DNA of 64,000 bases from Acanthamoeba castellanii str. Neff (lineage: Eukaryota; Discosea; Longamoebia; Acanthamoebidae): NCBI RefSeq assembly GCF_000313135.1, contig NW_004457313.1, positions 1,361,130 through 1,425,129 of the forward strand, given 5' to 3'. Shown piece after piece: positions 21,001-33,212 of the stretch. Both the position numbers and the translations under genes were made by a program. The number at the start of each line of letters is the position of its first letter. Position 1 is the first letter of the stretch. Under the pieces are notes generated by a model. That model was given only the letters and a program-made list of their open reading frames with translations. It made no database searches and was not told the DNA's origin.

Positions 21001-24000
21001 ATTGAGTTGCAGCCTTCATCAGGTGCGCGCACGTGTGAGCGTACCTCGGTTCTCAACGTAGAAGGGAGCCCAGAAGAGGCCAAAGTCGGCGATCTTGGCC
21101 ACCACCACCGACTCCTGGCTCACATTCTCCATTGCGAGCTGTCGTGGCGACGATTACAGTCGTGAGTTTACCGAGGCCACCACCAACTTGACTTCGGAAG
21201 TTACAGAGAAAAGCGTCGAGTGGATGCGCACCAAAACGTTGGAGGAGGTGAGCCGGCCATTGAGGACTCGAGGAGTGAGGTTGTGCAAGAACATCATCGC
21301 ACGCGCAATGTCAGCCGCGATCTTGTGCGACACACCACACACACACACACACACACACACACGGGAGAGAGAGAGGGAGAGAGAATCGAATAGTGGTGAG
21401 CTTAAATGTACAGGAGGTGTCAGAGAGGAGGAGCACGGTCCAACCTTGATGCGGAACTTCCAGTCGAGGGGCACGAGGCGGTGGGAGGCGGGGTCCGCGA
21501 GGAAGGTCTCGAGCGAGGGTCCCTCGACGTGCTCCATCACCAGACTGAAAGGGTCCTCGCACATACCTCGGAGCGGGACGATGTTCGGATGCTCCAGACC
21601 ACTGCGCATTTGGTGACGTCAGCCAGCGCGTGCGCACACGCACCACCGCACACACGCACGGTAGTGTACGAACCCGATTTCCCACACTTGAGCGCGGAAT
21701 TCGTTGGAGACGGCAGTGGCGGAGAGGCTGCTCGCCGAAAGAGACTCCTCGCGGAACTGCTTCACCACCACCGTTTCGTCGCCCAGCTGCGCCTTAAATC
21801 TGGTTATCACCGACAATGCGCAATGCGTGCGTCGTTAGTTAACCCCCCGCCTACTGAACCGTGCTGGCCGCAGCCAGCCACGTACACTTTGGTGCGGTTG
21901 TTGAGGGCGAGCTGGTCGATGATGCGCATGTCCTCCTGTTTGACGATGATGCGGTTGAGGTCCAGCATCACGAGGTCGGGCGCCAGCGCAAATATGCCCA
22001 CCACGTCCACTCCGCGACAGTTGACCACCTGCCAAACAAAAACATCGATGGATGAGTGCAGTGGGAGGACAGGACACGTCACAACGCCGCCACAAACTCC
22101 CGCTCGTTACCGTTTTGCCCTTGGCGACCGCCTGCTCCAGTTGCGACTGCGTGAAGAGGAAAGGCTGGGCATTCTCTGCATTCCAGAGTGGCGAAGGAGC
22201 CAGAAAAGAACCGTCAGTCCAACGTGCAGTGTGCTGTTTGGGGGAGGGCCGGTCTACCGTTGATGCAGTGGGTGCACGGAATGGTGACTTTGACATCTAC
22301 CCGCAGCCAGTCGGCGATGAGGGTGTCGATCATCGCGGTCAGCACCAGCATCTGTCGCGATGGCGCTGTGCCCCGCATGCACAGCTTCAGCCGGAAGGCC
22401 ACCTCCATGTCGAGCTCCAGCAGCAGCTTGTCGTCGCCCTTGGCAAAGAACATCCCGTTCTTCCAACACCTGGACCAGGGACGTTGAGTATGAATGGCAC
22501 AAGTGGCACGCTGTGTGCGTGTGCGTGGTACCTGATGAGCGTCCAGCCGGAGCGCAAGAGGCGGACCATGAAGCGGTTGAAGAAGCCGAATGGCATAAAA
22601 TCGAACGAATAGAAGCGGAATAGCTGCACGAGGTCGCTTTCCTCCTTGGGCCACAGGTCCGGGTTGTGCAGGTCTGCCGGGCGCGCGTCCGGCAGCAGGC
22701 ACGGCACCAGTATCGCGCCTTGTGGATTGGTATCTGTACACCACAGCACTACTGCATTAGCATCACCTATTGAACAGCTTTATCGTTGGGCGGGTGAGTG
22801 AACCTGTGGGCGGCAGGGCGTAGGCAACCTCGAACTGTTCGAGGAGGGCGACCAGCGAGTCGTGTACGGTCTCGGGGTAGGCCGGAGCCTTCCATATCTG
22901 CGGCAGGTCCTTGCGCTGCAGCACCCCGGACTTGACAAAATTGTGCTTGAGCGTGATCACGTCGCTGAAGACGTTCGTCAACCATTGGCTGCGCACGTGT
23001 CGATGGCCGGCCATAGTGATGAGGAAAGAAGATGCGTCAACCAAAAGATTCAGTCGCGACGATAAAGAAAGAAAGAGCGGTAGTGGGTACCTGTCGAGAA
23101 TGACGAGGTCGTCGAGTCCGGATTCGCGTTCGTTGAAGTGGACCAGCGAGCCGAGCTGGTGCAGGTACTTGGCCGCCTTGGGGAGCACCGGCTGTGTTAC
23201 GCCGCTGCTCAGCGCGAGTCGCTCGAACATCTCCCAGCTCACCACCGGCTGCGGCTCCAGCATCGCGATCGCGCGGATCTGCACACACGAGTGAGGTCGC
23301 GTTCGGACGTATAATTGAAAGGGAAAAAAATGATAGCGAAATGAGTGGAATGTGCACCTTTTCTTCGAGAGTGAGGTAGGACTGCGGGATGAGGCCCTCC
23401 TTTTCGATCATGCTCTGCGCCACCTCGATCAGCTTCTTTCGCAGGTCCTCCACGCCCTTGCCCGTCGCGCAGCTCAGGGCGAAGAAGAAGCGGATGTTCT
23501 TGAACTGGCCGCTGAACTTCTGCAGGAGGTTGGCGTAGAGGTGGTCCAGATACTTCTTCGTGCACTTCTTCGCGTCCAGGTGGGTGCCCACCAGAATGAC
23601 GGGCGCTCCTGCACCACCACCGCCAAGTGAGAATCTGTCGATCGCATTTCACACATTCCACGGTGGTGCGGGAGCGTACCGCGAGCGCGAGTGTGGATGG
23701 ATTGGAGCCAGTACTCGATGCGCGAGGCCTCCTCCTCGGGCTTGAGCAGGTTGAAGATGAGGAGGTAGATGCCCCGTCGCGACAGGAAGAAGAGGTGGGT
23801 GTAGTAGTAGATCTCCTGCCCGGCAAAGTCCCACGAGGAGAAGGTGATGATGTTCTCCTTGCTGCCCTCCGCTTTGCTGCTGTTGCTGTCCTTCTTGTCG
23901 GCCTTGGCCGAGGAGTCCTTGCGGCTGATCGACTTGGCGGTCCAGTCGCGGATGCGGATGCCGTCGGTGGCCACGTCGAGCCTCTTGCCCGGGCGCCGTC

Positions 24001-26663
24001 GGGCCTTGCTGGCCGGACTCGACGACTTGTCGTTGCCATCCCACTCGTCACCACCGCTGGCGCCGCCGCTGCTGACGAGGGCCAGCTTGCCGTGCTCCAC
24101 CTCGGAGTAGCTCCATCGCCGATTGCGCTCGCTATCGGTGCGCTTGACCGCTGACAAGGCCTTGTTGTTGACTTCGGCGCCCACGCTTGCGCCCGATGTG
24201 CCGAGATCTTGGTCGTCCGGGTGGGCATTACGCCCGGCGGCGCGGGCTGATCCGGACTCGGATTCGGTTGGTTTGGTGACCGATTTGCTGAGCAGCTTCT
24301 CGACGAGCGAGGTCTTGCCCACGTTGGCCTGACCGACGCACATCAGCTTGATTCGGTGACAGAGCGCGCTGCCGCTGTTCTTTTCCCGCAGATACGATAG
24401 CACGCCCGTGCCCGCCGATGACAGTACAACTTTCTGTAATAGGAGTTAAATTAATGGTACGGGAGGTGGGCATTGCCGGCGTTTTAACTCCGAGTGACGT
24501 TACCTTGGGGTAGGGCAGTGGGTTGCTGTGGGCGTGGAGCTCCTTGAGGCTGGGCAGGGTGCCCAGGCTGACGGGAAGGAAGGAGATGTTGTTGTGGCTG
24601 ATGTCCAGTACCTCCAGATTGTCCAACAAGTTGAGCGTGAGCGGCACTTCGGTCAGGTTGTTGTGTTGCACGTCGAGATGCTTTAGCGTATGGAGCGTGC
24701 CCAGCTCGAGCGGCAGCTGCGGGTGAGAGAAAATCGTATACGTTAGCCGACCAGCGCGCTCGCGCCCCATGTACGCAAAGGAAAAGCACCTCCTGCAGCT
24801 GGTTGTGCGACAGATTGAGGAATTCGAGGCGTGTGAGCTGCTTGATGCCCCGAGGCAGGTACTTGAGTCGGTTGTGCGAAAGGTCGAGGGACACGATGGT
24901 GGGGATCACCAAGAACAGCGATGGCACTTTCTCCATCCCACGCCCGCTCAGATCCACCTTCTTGCTCTCCCCCGAGAAGCACTGTGCAAGGACAGTAGAG
25001 TGCCTCAACATCAGCAAATAGCATAGATAGCGATGGTGGTGTGGTGTGGTGTGTGGTGTGGTGTGGTGTGGTGTGGTGTGGTGTGGTGTGGTGTGGTGTG
25101 GTGTCAAAGTGTTGGATTTCTACTCTACCTTGGAGAGGGTTTTGTTGGAGAGGAGGATTTCCTCGATTCTGTGCTTGTCTCGGTGCTCCTGGTCGACGAG
25201 GGACGAGTTGTCGGAGTCGTCGAAGATGAGATCGTCGCCGGCGATGAGCAGCTGCTCGGATTTCGACAGAAGAAGCTCGAGCAGCGTGATGTTGGTCCGA
25301 AGGAACGAAGCGATGGCGTGGAGACCCTTGGCCGTGATTCGGTTGTGGCGCATGTCCACCACCTTGAGCCCCTCATTGATTCCCAAGCCAGCTGCACAGA
25401 GGCGGGGCACACATGGGTTAGCGATTGAGCAAGCATCATGTCTGCATCACGAGGGGGGAAAAGAAACAAACCTGCGAGGGCAGCCGATCCAGCATCACCG
25501 AGGTTGCACCACGTGATGTTGAGGTATTCGAGGGTCGAGTTCACGCGAAGCGCCTCTGCGAGCAGCTTCACCTCGACCTCCTTCATCTCGCAACCCGACA
25601 GATCCAATTTCTGCGCGGCACGTGGCGAAGTGAGTTCGGCTCCAAAAGAACGAAAGAAGAAGAGAGAAAGAACGAAAGCGGAGAATGCGGTGCAGACCTT
25701 GAGGTGCGTGTTGAAGACCAGACAGTCGGAGATGATCTTGATGAGCTCCAGAGTCGACGCCTGCAGCTCCTGCATGATCGTGGGCGGCGTCTTGAACTCG
25801 GTCAGGTCGCGGTCGTTGGACTTGAGCCGCTTCAGCGTCTCCAGCAGCGATCCGTCGGCCATCGACGCCCGCACGCCGCCGCCGCCGCCTCCCTCCACCG
25901 CCGCCATCGTCACCATTCCGCTGCTCCTCCGCACCGCCGCCTCTTGCACCACGCCCGCCGCGCGCCCTTCGTAGTCTTGGCCGTGCGACGGCGGCCCGCG
26001 TGCGCCGCGGCTGGGGCTGGCCGGCGACGGCGTGGTGGTCGGCGACAGCGGCCCGCTCGAACTGGGCGACGGCGGGTAGCTGGAGTTGAGCTCAGCGCTG
26101 CTGCCGCCGCTCAACTCAACCGAGTCGCCCTTCCCTTTGCTGACGCCGCTGGCCTTCTTGAACTTGAGGCTCCGCGGGCGGATCCAGCTGCCGCTCCGGC
26201 GTCTCTCGCTCTGGACGTAGGGAACGCCCAGCAAGCCGGCCGATGATGGAGATGAAGTAGAGGAAGAAGATGAAGATGATGAGGAAGAAGAGGAGGAACA
26301 AGAAGAAGTGGAAGTGGAAGTGGCGGAAGAAGGGGAGGGGGCGGGTGAGGAGGAGGAAGAGGACTTCTTGATGAGCTCCTTGTCGGCGTCCTTTTTCTTT
26401 TTCTTGTTCTTCTTCTCGAGCTCCTTCTCGCGCCTCTCGAGCTCGCGCTTCTCCTTTTCGATCTCCTTCTTCTGTCGCTCGAGCTCCTTCTCGCGCTTCT
26501 CCATCTCCTTCTTCTCCTTCTTGCTCTCCTCCTTTTTCTTTTCCTTCTTGCCACTCCCGCCGCTGTCATCTCGCGACTCCCTGCTGTCCTTCCTCCCACC
26601 CGCGCCCTGCACCACCGCCTGCCTCGCCTCGCCTGCCGTAGCACTCTTGCTCGACCCCAACAT
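18021..26663 (-). CDS. ROCO protein: LRR-Roc-COR-pseudokinase with long C-terminal tail
   Basis: Start MLGSSKSATAG at 26663, then a charged Lys/Glu coiled coil and a Ser-rich spacer. Leucine-rich repeats follow (VDLSGRGMEKVPSLFLVIPT, LDLSHNRLKYLPRGI, LDISHNNISFLPVSL). The Roc GTPase has a P-loop GQANVGKTS, a ~95-residue insertion, TDGIRIRDW, WDFAGQE, VGTHLD and LSCATGKG. The COR region spans roughly 23280-22100. The kinase-like domain has VVVKQF and IADFGLFW but reads NGRLTSSN where HRDLKSSN is expected, and lacks the glycine loop, so it is probably inactive. WLAPEVL and SDVYSYGTLLYELV are intact. A splice at ~20400/20290 continues the frame into a Ser-rich, coiled-coil tail ending LLLELDEFD. 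The tail could be a separate gene starting MGSSPPMP at 20239. Confidence 0.85.
21339..21361. repeat. (AC)n dinucleotide repeat in a ROCO intron
   Basis: About eleven AC units followed by a GA-rich run, inside the intron between the exon with the C-helix/hinge region and the exon with the degenerate catalytic loop. Confidence 0.85.
25035..25104. repeat. (GTGTG)n pentanucleotide repeat in a ROCO intron
   Basis: About fourteen copies of GTGTG/TGGTG between two leucine-rich-repeat exons. It is separate in unit from the TGTCG array at 17.8 kb. Confidence 0.9.
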
Positions 26664-26992
26664 TCTCGAATCGCTTCACTCTACTCAAAATCAAAATCTC
26701 GGCACTACGTGGAGAGATGAACTTGAATCAAAAAATCAAATCCAATCCACCACCGCTGAATGTACTTCTCCAGCGAGCACCTCTGGCGGCAGAGTTGGTG
26801 GCCGTTCTTTTTTTCGTTGTTTGCGGTGGCCCTGCTCTGAGTTGCCGTGGTAAAAGAACGGTTACCCCCCCCCGCGAAATTAAATTAATTACCCTGAAAA
26901 GAAAGAAAGCGAAGAGGTGCCCGGAAATGTACATGAGGCGGAAAAGGTTGGGCTTTGGGTGTTTTGGTCGTGCGTACGTATTTGTCGCGTGG
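26664..26992. other. Spacer between P4-ATPase and ROCO genes
   Basis: Both neighbours are on the minus strand. The stretch should hold the P4-ATPase 3' UTR and the ROCO promoter/5' UTR. It includes a poly-C run near 26865 and an AT-rich patch (TTAAATTAATTA) at about 26879-26891. No gene is seen. Confidence 0.5.
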
Positions 26993-29900
26993 TCAGTGAC
27001 CATCGTGGGCGTCGTTGTGAGTGGTGGTGCTGGCATCACCGCGATAGGGTCGTGTTCGCGAGAGCGCGTGCCACCGCTTGCGCCACTTGCCGTCGGGCGG
27101 CGGCTTGATTCTCTCGGCCTCCCGCAGGATCACCCAGTCATCCGGGAAGTAGATGTGCCGCACGCTTTGTCACAAACAAAGCGTTCAGCCGGGGTCTGGC
27201 ACGGGATCCGTCGTGGTGGTGTGTATGGAAGGTGAACGTACTATTTGGCCACCACGTCGGGGAGGAGCGCAACGACGCCCGTGCCGAGGAAGAGGAACCA
27301 GAACGAAGCGGTTCGCCCAGACATGACTGTCGCACACACCACCGAGCGCGAGTCAAGAAGTGGTCAGGAAATCTCACAGTTGAAAGCAAAGCAAAGCAAA
27401 GCGCGTACAGAAGACGCCGTGCAGGTTGGTGAAGTAGGGCGTGAAGTTGAACGTGGCGTAGACCGGCATGAAGACCCAGTAGAACCCAATCGTCAGCCAG
27501 TTGATGACATGCGTGAGCCAGTTCCATTCACTGCGCCAGCCAACGAAGATCGGTGAGAGGTGGAGCGAAGTGAAGGCCTTCTCGCATAAGAGAGGAGGAG
27601 AGAATAGATGCGCACTTGGTGTAGAGGAACAGGCGGAAGTTGATGAACATGGTAATGAACGTCCCCACGAAAATGCCAAACGACCACAAGTCCAGCGTTT
27701 CGCCATCGCTCAGCAGCACGTCGTTCTGGAACATGAAGTAGACGGCGAAGAACACCACTGTGTGACGGAAGAAAGCAGATTTGAGCGGGGTGAGCGCACA
27801 ACAGGGGAAGTGGGAGGGAATCGGCCGAAGGCAGCCCGCACCCAAGGACTCCCACACGGCGTCGGCCAGCCAGGAGAGGAAGGTGAGGGGCGTGAAGAGC
27901 TGGCCCTTCTGCAGGCGGCGGTAGAGCTGCGGGTACTTGTCGATCGTTTCGTCCCGGAGGTCGCGCTCGAACACGCCGTAGCACAGGGGCGGCAGCGACG
28001 TGAAGAACACGTTGAAGCAGCCGATCACCCACGAATCGTATATCGTCTTTTGTGTGGAATTCCACACGGCACCAACATCAACACTCTGTCGGTCAGCACT
28101 TGACGAAGAGCCAAACGGACGGACGACGCTGGGTGGAACGTACCTGGGCTGAGAACCCGTTGAAGAAGGAGTACCACACGAACGGCAGGTTGTAGGAGAT
28201 GTTCTTGTAGAAGAAGAACTGGACCAGGCCCGTGGCTTGGATGTAGTTTTTCCGCCCGTGTACGCACAACAGTCGCTTGAGGTGTCTGCGCGGGTAAAGA
28301 GCGATCAGAGAGAGTGGGTGAGTAGCGAGTGATGGACCGCCAAGCTTGGAGCGGACGTACTTGAACTGGTGGATGGCGTAATCGGCGGCTCGAGCCGCTT
28401 GGTTTCCCTCCTTGCCAAAGATGCCCACGCCCACGTGTGCCTTTTGAATCATTGACACGTCGTTGGCTCCGTCGCCGATGGCCAGGCAGATCCTGCCCTC
28501 GCCCTTCTTGATCGACCGCACCACCAGCGACTGTCAATGATCATTGTCGTCAGGTTCGCAGTGACCGGTTAGTTCGGCTGGCGTCATCAAGTCACCGAGA
28601 TGGGTGTAGGCCAAACCTTTTGCAGTGGACTGGTGCGGCAGCACACCACTGAGTGGCAGATCTTGGTGAGGAGGATGAAGTCTTCGAGCACGTCCTCGCG
28701 CAGAGCGTAGCTCAGCGTCTCGCCGTCGATCACCAGCGACACCGGTTCCTGTGGCTTGGGCTTGCGCCTGCGGTCCGTTGCGCACGCATAAGTCAAGACC
28801 AGAGCAAGCGCGAGTGGAAGCTATCTGCAGTGATGCGTACCGGCCAAGGTGCCTGTGAAGCCACTTGCGCAGCCACACGAACCGCTGCTTCTTGCCGGCG
28901 TCCCGTCGCTGGTTGTCCTGCTCGATCTGTTCGGCAGTCTTGAGGCCGTAGGCGACGAGCTCGCGCTGGATCATGTCCCTGCACGCCTCCTTGGAGTGGG
29001 CGTTGATCGTGATCAGCTTCATGCCCCTCTTGAGCAGGTTGGTCGAGTGCCCGATCTCGATCGCCGTTTCTTGCTTGTCGCCCGTTAGAATCCAGATCTT
29101 GATCCCGGCCTGACACCGCACGTCAGAGGTCAACAAGCCGAACATCAAGTCTGAACTATATCTCGACTGTTGACGTGGTTGTCTTCTGTTGATGAATACC
29201 TGGAGAAGGAATTCGATGGTCTCTGGGACCTTGTCCTGGAGCTTGTCCTCGATGGCAGTGCAGCCCAACAGGGTGAGACCGTCTTCGATAGTCTCGTACG
29301 TCGCGTTCAACTGCACACCATGCACGCACGCATGTGAGTTCACATCGAGCCGACGCTCGGGGAACAACAGAGGGGCGGAGGGTAAACGAACCATTTCCTC
29401 TCGATTTTCGATGGCGGTGTAGGCTTCGTCGTAGCTCGCCTTCCAGGCAATGTACTCCTCTTCGTCGATCTCGCGATACGCGACCACCAGCGTACGCAGG
29501 CCGGTACGCGCGAAGCGCTGGAGGTGGTTGGCCGTCACGTCCTACACGCACAGGGTGGCCTCATAAGATGCGCCACACACACCTTCTAACGAAAGCGGAC
29601 GATCGCGAGAATGGGCACGTACCTTTCGGCTGGCGTTGGCGTCGTTGTCGGCCAGACGCTGGTAGACGGCGTCGTCGGCGCCCTTCACCATGAGGTACAC
29701 CTTGTTGGTGTGCGGACTGCGGACGATCACTGACATGCGCTTCCGCGCGGCGTCAAAGTTGAGGGTGGCCAACACCTCGTAGGTCACCGGCTCGCCTGTC
29801 GTGGAGGGAATGGACCATGAGACGGAGAGGGAGGAGCGCGCAGTGATGATGTGTGCGAGGAGTTGGCACACACCGAATTCTTCGACGGTCAGGTGGTCGG

Positions 29901-32596
29901 TGGTGCGCTGCAGGAGGGTGAATCCGTTCTTCTGCGCAGCCTCCACCAGCGCCTTCTCATCCGGAGACGGCGTTCGATAGATGAGCTCTGTTTCCAGCGA
30001 ACGAATCAAAGATAGGGTGTTATGAGTTATCCAAGTATTGACTTGTAGTAGTGGTAGTGGGCAGGCGTACGGTCGGTGCTCTTGTCTCGCTCGGGGACGA
30101 CGGCATGGCAAAGGGTGAGAACTTGCAGAAAATTGTACACGGGGTGCTCCTCCAGTTCCTCCGGCAAGAGACCCTATGAACGAACCGTGGTCCATCATGT
30201 CAGCAGCCTCGACCAGCCCGACAGGCGTAACCACGGCCGCGAGTGCTACGAGTAGAGGGAATTTATGGAAAGGTGGCCACTGACCTGTATGACTTTGCCG
30301 ACCGGCCCGATGGTCTTCTCCGCGTCCTCTCCAGTGGCGCCCACGGAGGAGACGTCAGAGCCCAGCTCGGCGGGCTGACCGCCGGACTGCTGGAGTTGGC
30401 TCTTCCGTCGCTTGCTGCTCGCTTCGTAGCGCGCCTCGACGTACTTGACTCCGTCGATGGAGCACTTGGCAAACTCCATCACGTTCTCCGTCAGTGTGCC
30501 CGTTTTGTCCTGCAGGGCCACAGATTGGGTCAGACAGCCCCAAGGGCAGCCCATCGCTCTGCACGGGGGTAACGTACGGTGAAAATGTGTTGGATGCGGC
30601 CGAGGTCTTCGTTGAGGTTGCTGGTCTTGACTCGCATGGGCAGTCCTTCCTCTGATCGCATGTGGTTGTCCCACGCTGTTTCGACGACGCGTGGAGAGAA
30701 GCAGGTCAGAGGCGCGCGAGGGCGGTGGTGGCGGTGGTGGAGCTGTGAAGGAAGGAAAGTAGGGCGGCGTGGTGGTACGGACTCATGAACTTGGACTGGC
30801 CCACCTTGATGAGCTCGATCGTCACCCACAGCGAGATGGGCACAAAGTTGGAGAGGAGGATAAGATAGGTCCCCACGTTCCTGATGAAGTAGACCCCGAC
30901 GCTGTAGGGGTTGTCCACATACCACATCGGACCCCGGTCGTCATTCTGCGTACGACGTGGAAGAGGTGTCATTCGTGCGAAGCAGCAAGCCGCGAACACT
31001 GGACTTGAGGGGGAGGGTTGGAAGACTGCGTACATCCCAGATGATGCTGCCCATGGCGAGCAGCAGCACCAGGCAGGCGAGCACCACAAAGATGGCCAGT
31101 ACCCACACGTTGAGGGTACGGTCGACTGTGGACATTTTGCTGGGCGGCTTGTGCAAGTTGAGCGCCAGCTTGGTATCTACGAGCGCAAACACATACGCGA
31201 TTAGACGAACACGAGCGCTCATGTGTTTCACGGTGTGTGTCTCGTGTTGTCGTGTCTCAAGTGTGCCGTCCGCTTACCCCTCCCTGCGTAGACGACGAGG
31301 CCGTAGACGCTATCCGTGTTGCGAAGCTGCGAGCCCTTCAGGAGCAGCTGATCGTTGCCGAGAGGAAACACTTTCCTCTCACTCGTGCCCGGTTCGGACT
31401 TGTTGAGCTCGCCCATTTCGATCTCGTCTTCAGTGCCCTGGTCGGAGGTCTTGGTGTCCCCCGGCATGGCGTACCGCCCGATGAAGTGGTAGATGTGCTC
31501 GTTCGGTGCCTCAGCTTCCACCAGCCCGCGCAGCTTTAGCATTTGATCCTCGTCCACCCCGAGCCTCGCCGTCACATCCAACGCGCTGCGCAGCTTCAAG
31601 TTTGTTTCACTGTAGACACGCACACGACACACACGACACACACGACACACACGACCCATGCATCACTTGGCCGTCAGAGCGATGATCATGGCAAGAAGAG
31701 AAAACATGGGTGACGCACCCATCAAGGTTGGCCGTGGTGATGTAGCACGAGCCCTTGGGATGCGACAAGGAGAGCAACACCATGTCGGCCGGGATCTGCT
31801 GCGCATCGTTCACTTGCACGATGTCGCCCGCCGTCAAGTCTTGCGACCGCGTCTCTCGCCAGCCCTCCTGGAACACAACCACCACCACAACGGTTGGTAC
31901 ACCACAGCTCAAGAACAGCGGTACAGGGGGGCTGCTGCCACGCACCGCAGGGTCACGGAGCATGCGATACAATATTCTGGGTAAATAATATACAACACAG
32001 GTGTCGCACCATGTCCAGGTTAGACGGTTGCCCAAACAAATGGTGAGGCAAAAGTGTGGGTGATTGGAGGCACGGACCGATTGTTCTTCCTGTCTTCGAT
32101 GTGGCGAAAGATGTCCTCTACAAGCTCGCGTAGAGCGGAGATGAGGATGACGAACGCCAGTGGAATGACGCTGGCCACCGGGATGAACGGAGACATGCCC
32201 TGCATTCCATGCACCCACAGGATGGTGGTGAGAGTCAAGCGAAGCAGTAGAAGCTGCGGGGCCTGGAGGCTTCAATGAAGCGCCGACGGGTGGAGAGAGC
32301 GAGGCAGAGATACGCACGGGAATGAACTGGATGATGATGACGAGGAGGAAGTAGCAGTTGGAGAACTTGCGGAACTGCTCGTAGATGGTCTTGGGAACAA
32401 ACGACCACCACGTGTACTGCACGAGCGGTTTAGGCCAATGCCAGATGGTCAGTCAGTTGGTCGGCAACGCTGCTGATTGGCAGGTGTGTGCCAAGTGTGA
32501 TACCTTGGACGTGGTGAAGCGGTTCTTGGGGTAGCCCTTTGCCTTGTTCACCACCCAATTATTGATCTCAATTTCCAACTGTACGACGGAGCCCAT
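26993..32596 (-). CDS. P4-type ATPase (phospholipid flippase)
   Basis: About twenty exons. The start [16 protein letters not shown] leads into [15 protein letters not shown], then [20 protein letters not shown], typical of the P4 N-terminus. Hallmarks in order: ADMVLLSLS and [15 protein letters not shown] (actuator), PISLWV in M4, [14 protein letters not shown] (phosphorylated Asp near 30509), [11 protein letters not shown] (nucleotide binding), LTGDKQETA and [11 protein letters not shown] (hinge). Ten TM segments can be traced, ending with [15 protein letters not shown]4-ATPases move phosphatidylserine or phosphatidylethanolamine to the cytosolic leaflet, usually with a CDC50 partner, which is not in this window. 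The C-terminal tail is short and hydrophilic. TATATATATC lies directly upstream of the start ATG. Confidence 0.96.
31617..31656. repeat. (CACACGACA)n 9-bp repeat in a P4-ATPase intron
   Basis: Four tandem copies of a CACACGACA unit sit just upstream (on the coding strand) of the ETNLK exon. Confidence 0.8.
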
Positions 32597-32718
32597 GACG
32601 ATATATATATCATGAGAACATTTTACCCATCAATGCACAAATAAAGGAATAAAATTATTTCACACAAATAATGGAAAATGACAAATAAACAAAATAAATG
32701 AAATACCAAGACCGCAGG

Positions 32719-33015
32719 TCAGAGAGACGTAACTGGACGAGGCTTCCTGCGAAGCAGCTTCTTGGGGTCTTTGAGGGAGCGCGCGAAGTTCTTGCAGGCC
32801 TGCCACTTGGAAGCGTTTGGCTGCTCTTTTTCGCTGTCCTTCCCCTTTGTGGAGCGTTGTCGTCCAATATCCCGCGCTTCTTCCTCCTCTTCGTCCTCCC
32901 CTTCCCTTACCACGCTCGGCGCATCCTCCTCGCTGCTACTCGCCTCCTCGCTCTTGCTCTCGCTCTCACCGCCTGCCGCTGGCACCTCTTTACCCTTTTC
33001 CCTCTCTTCATCCAT
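32719..33015 (-). CDS. Small acidic/basic hypothetical protein (98 aa)
   Basis: An intronless frame starting MDEEREKGKEVPAAGG at 33015. Residues 1-60 are dominated by Glu, Ser and Asp (GEDEEEEEARD); the C-terminal 40 are Lys/Arg-rich (ARSLKDPKKLLRRKPRP). No domain is recognised. It lies between the P4-ATPase and the divergent haspin-like kinase, whose start is about 200 bp away. The frame is open further upstream, so a longer N-terminus is possible. The biased composition means it could also be untranslated. Confidence 0.5.
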   Translation of the reverse strand: MDEEREKGKEVPAAGGESESKSEEASSSEEDAPSVVREGEDEEEEEARDIGRQRSTKGKDSEKEQPNASKWQACKNFARSLKDPKKLLRRKPRPVTSL

Positions 33016-33212
33016 CTTCCTCGTAACTTGGGCGCATCGCCCCACCTCCGCCCAAGGCAGGAATGCAGGAACGAAAAGTGGTCGACAGAAAAGCGTAACG
33101 TTGCTTTGGTCGTTTTGGCGGGAAAGTAATTTTTTTCGGGGCAGACCAAAACGCAACGCAGAAAGATCAGACCATCAACCCCCCCCCCAAAGAAACATCG
33201 TTCAGGAACTCT

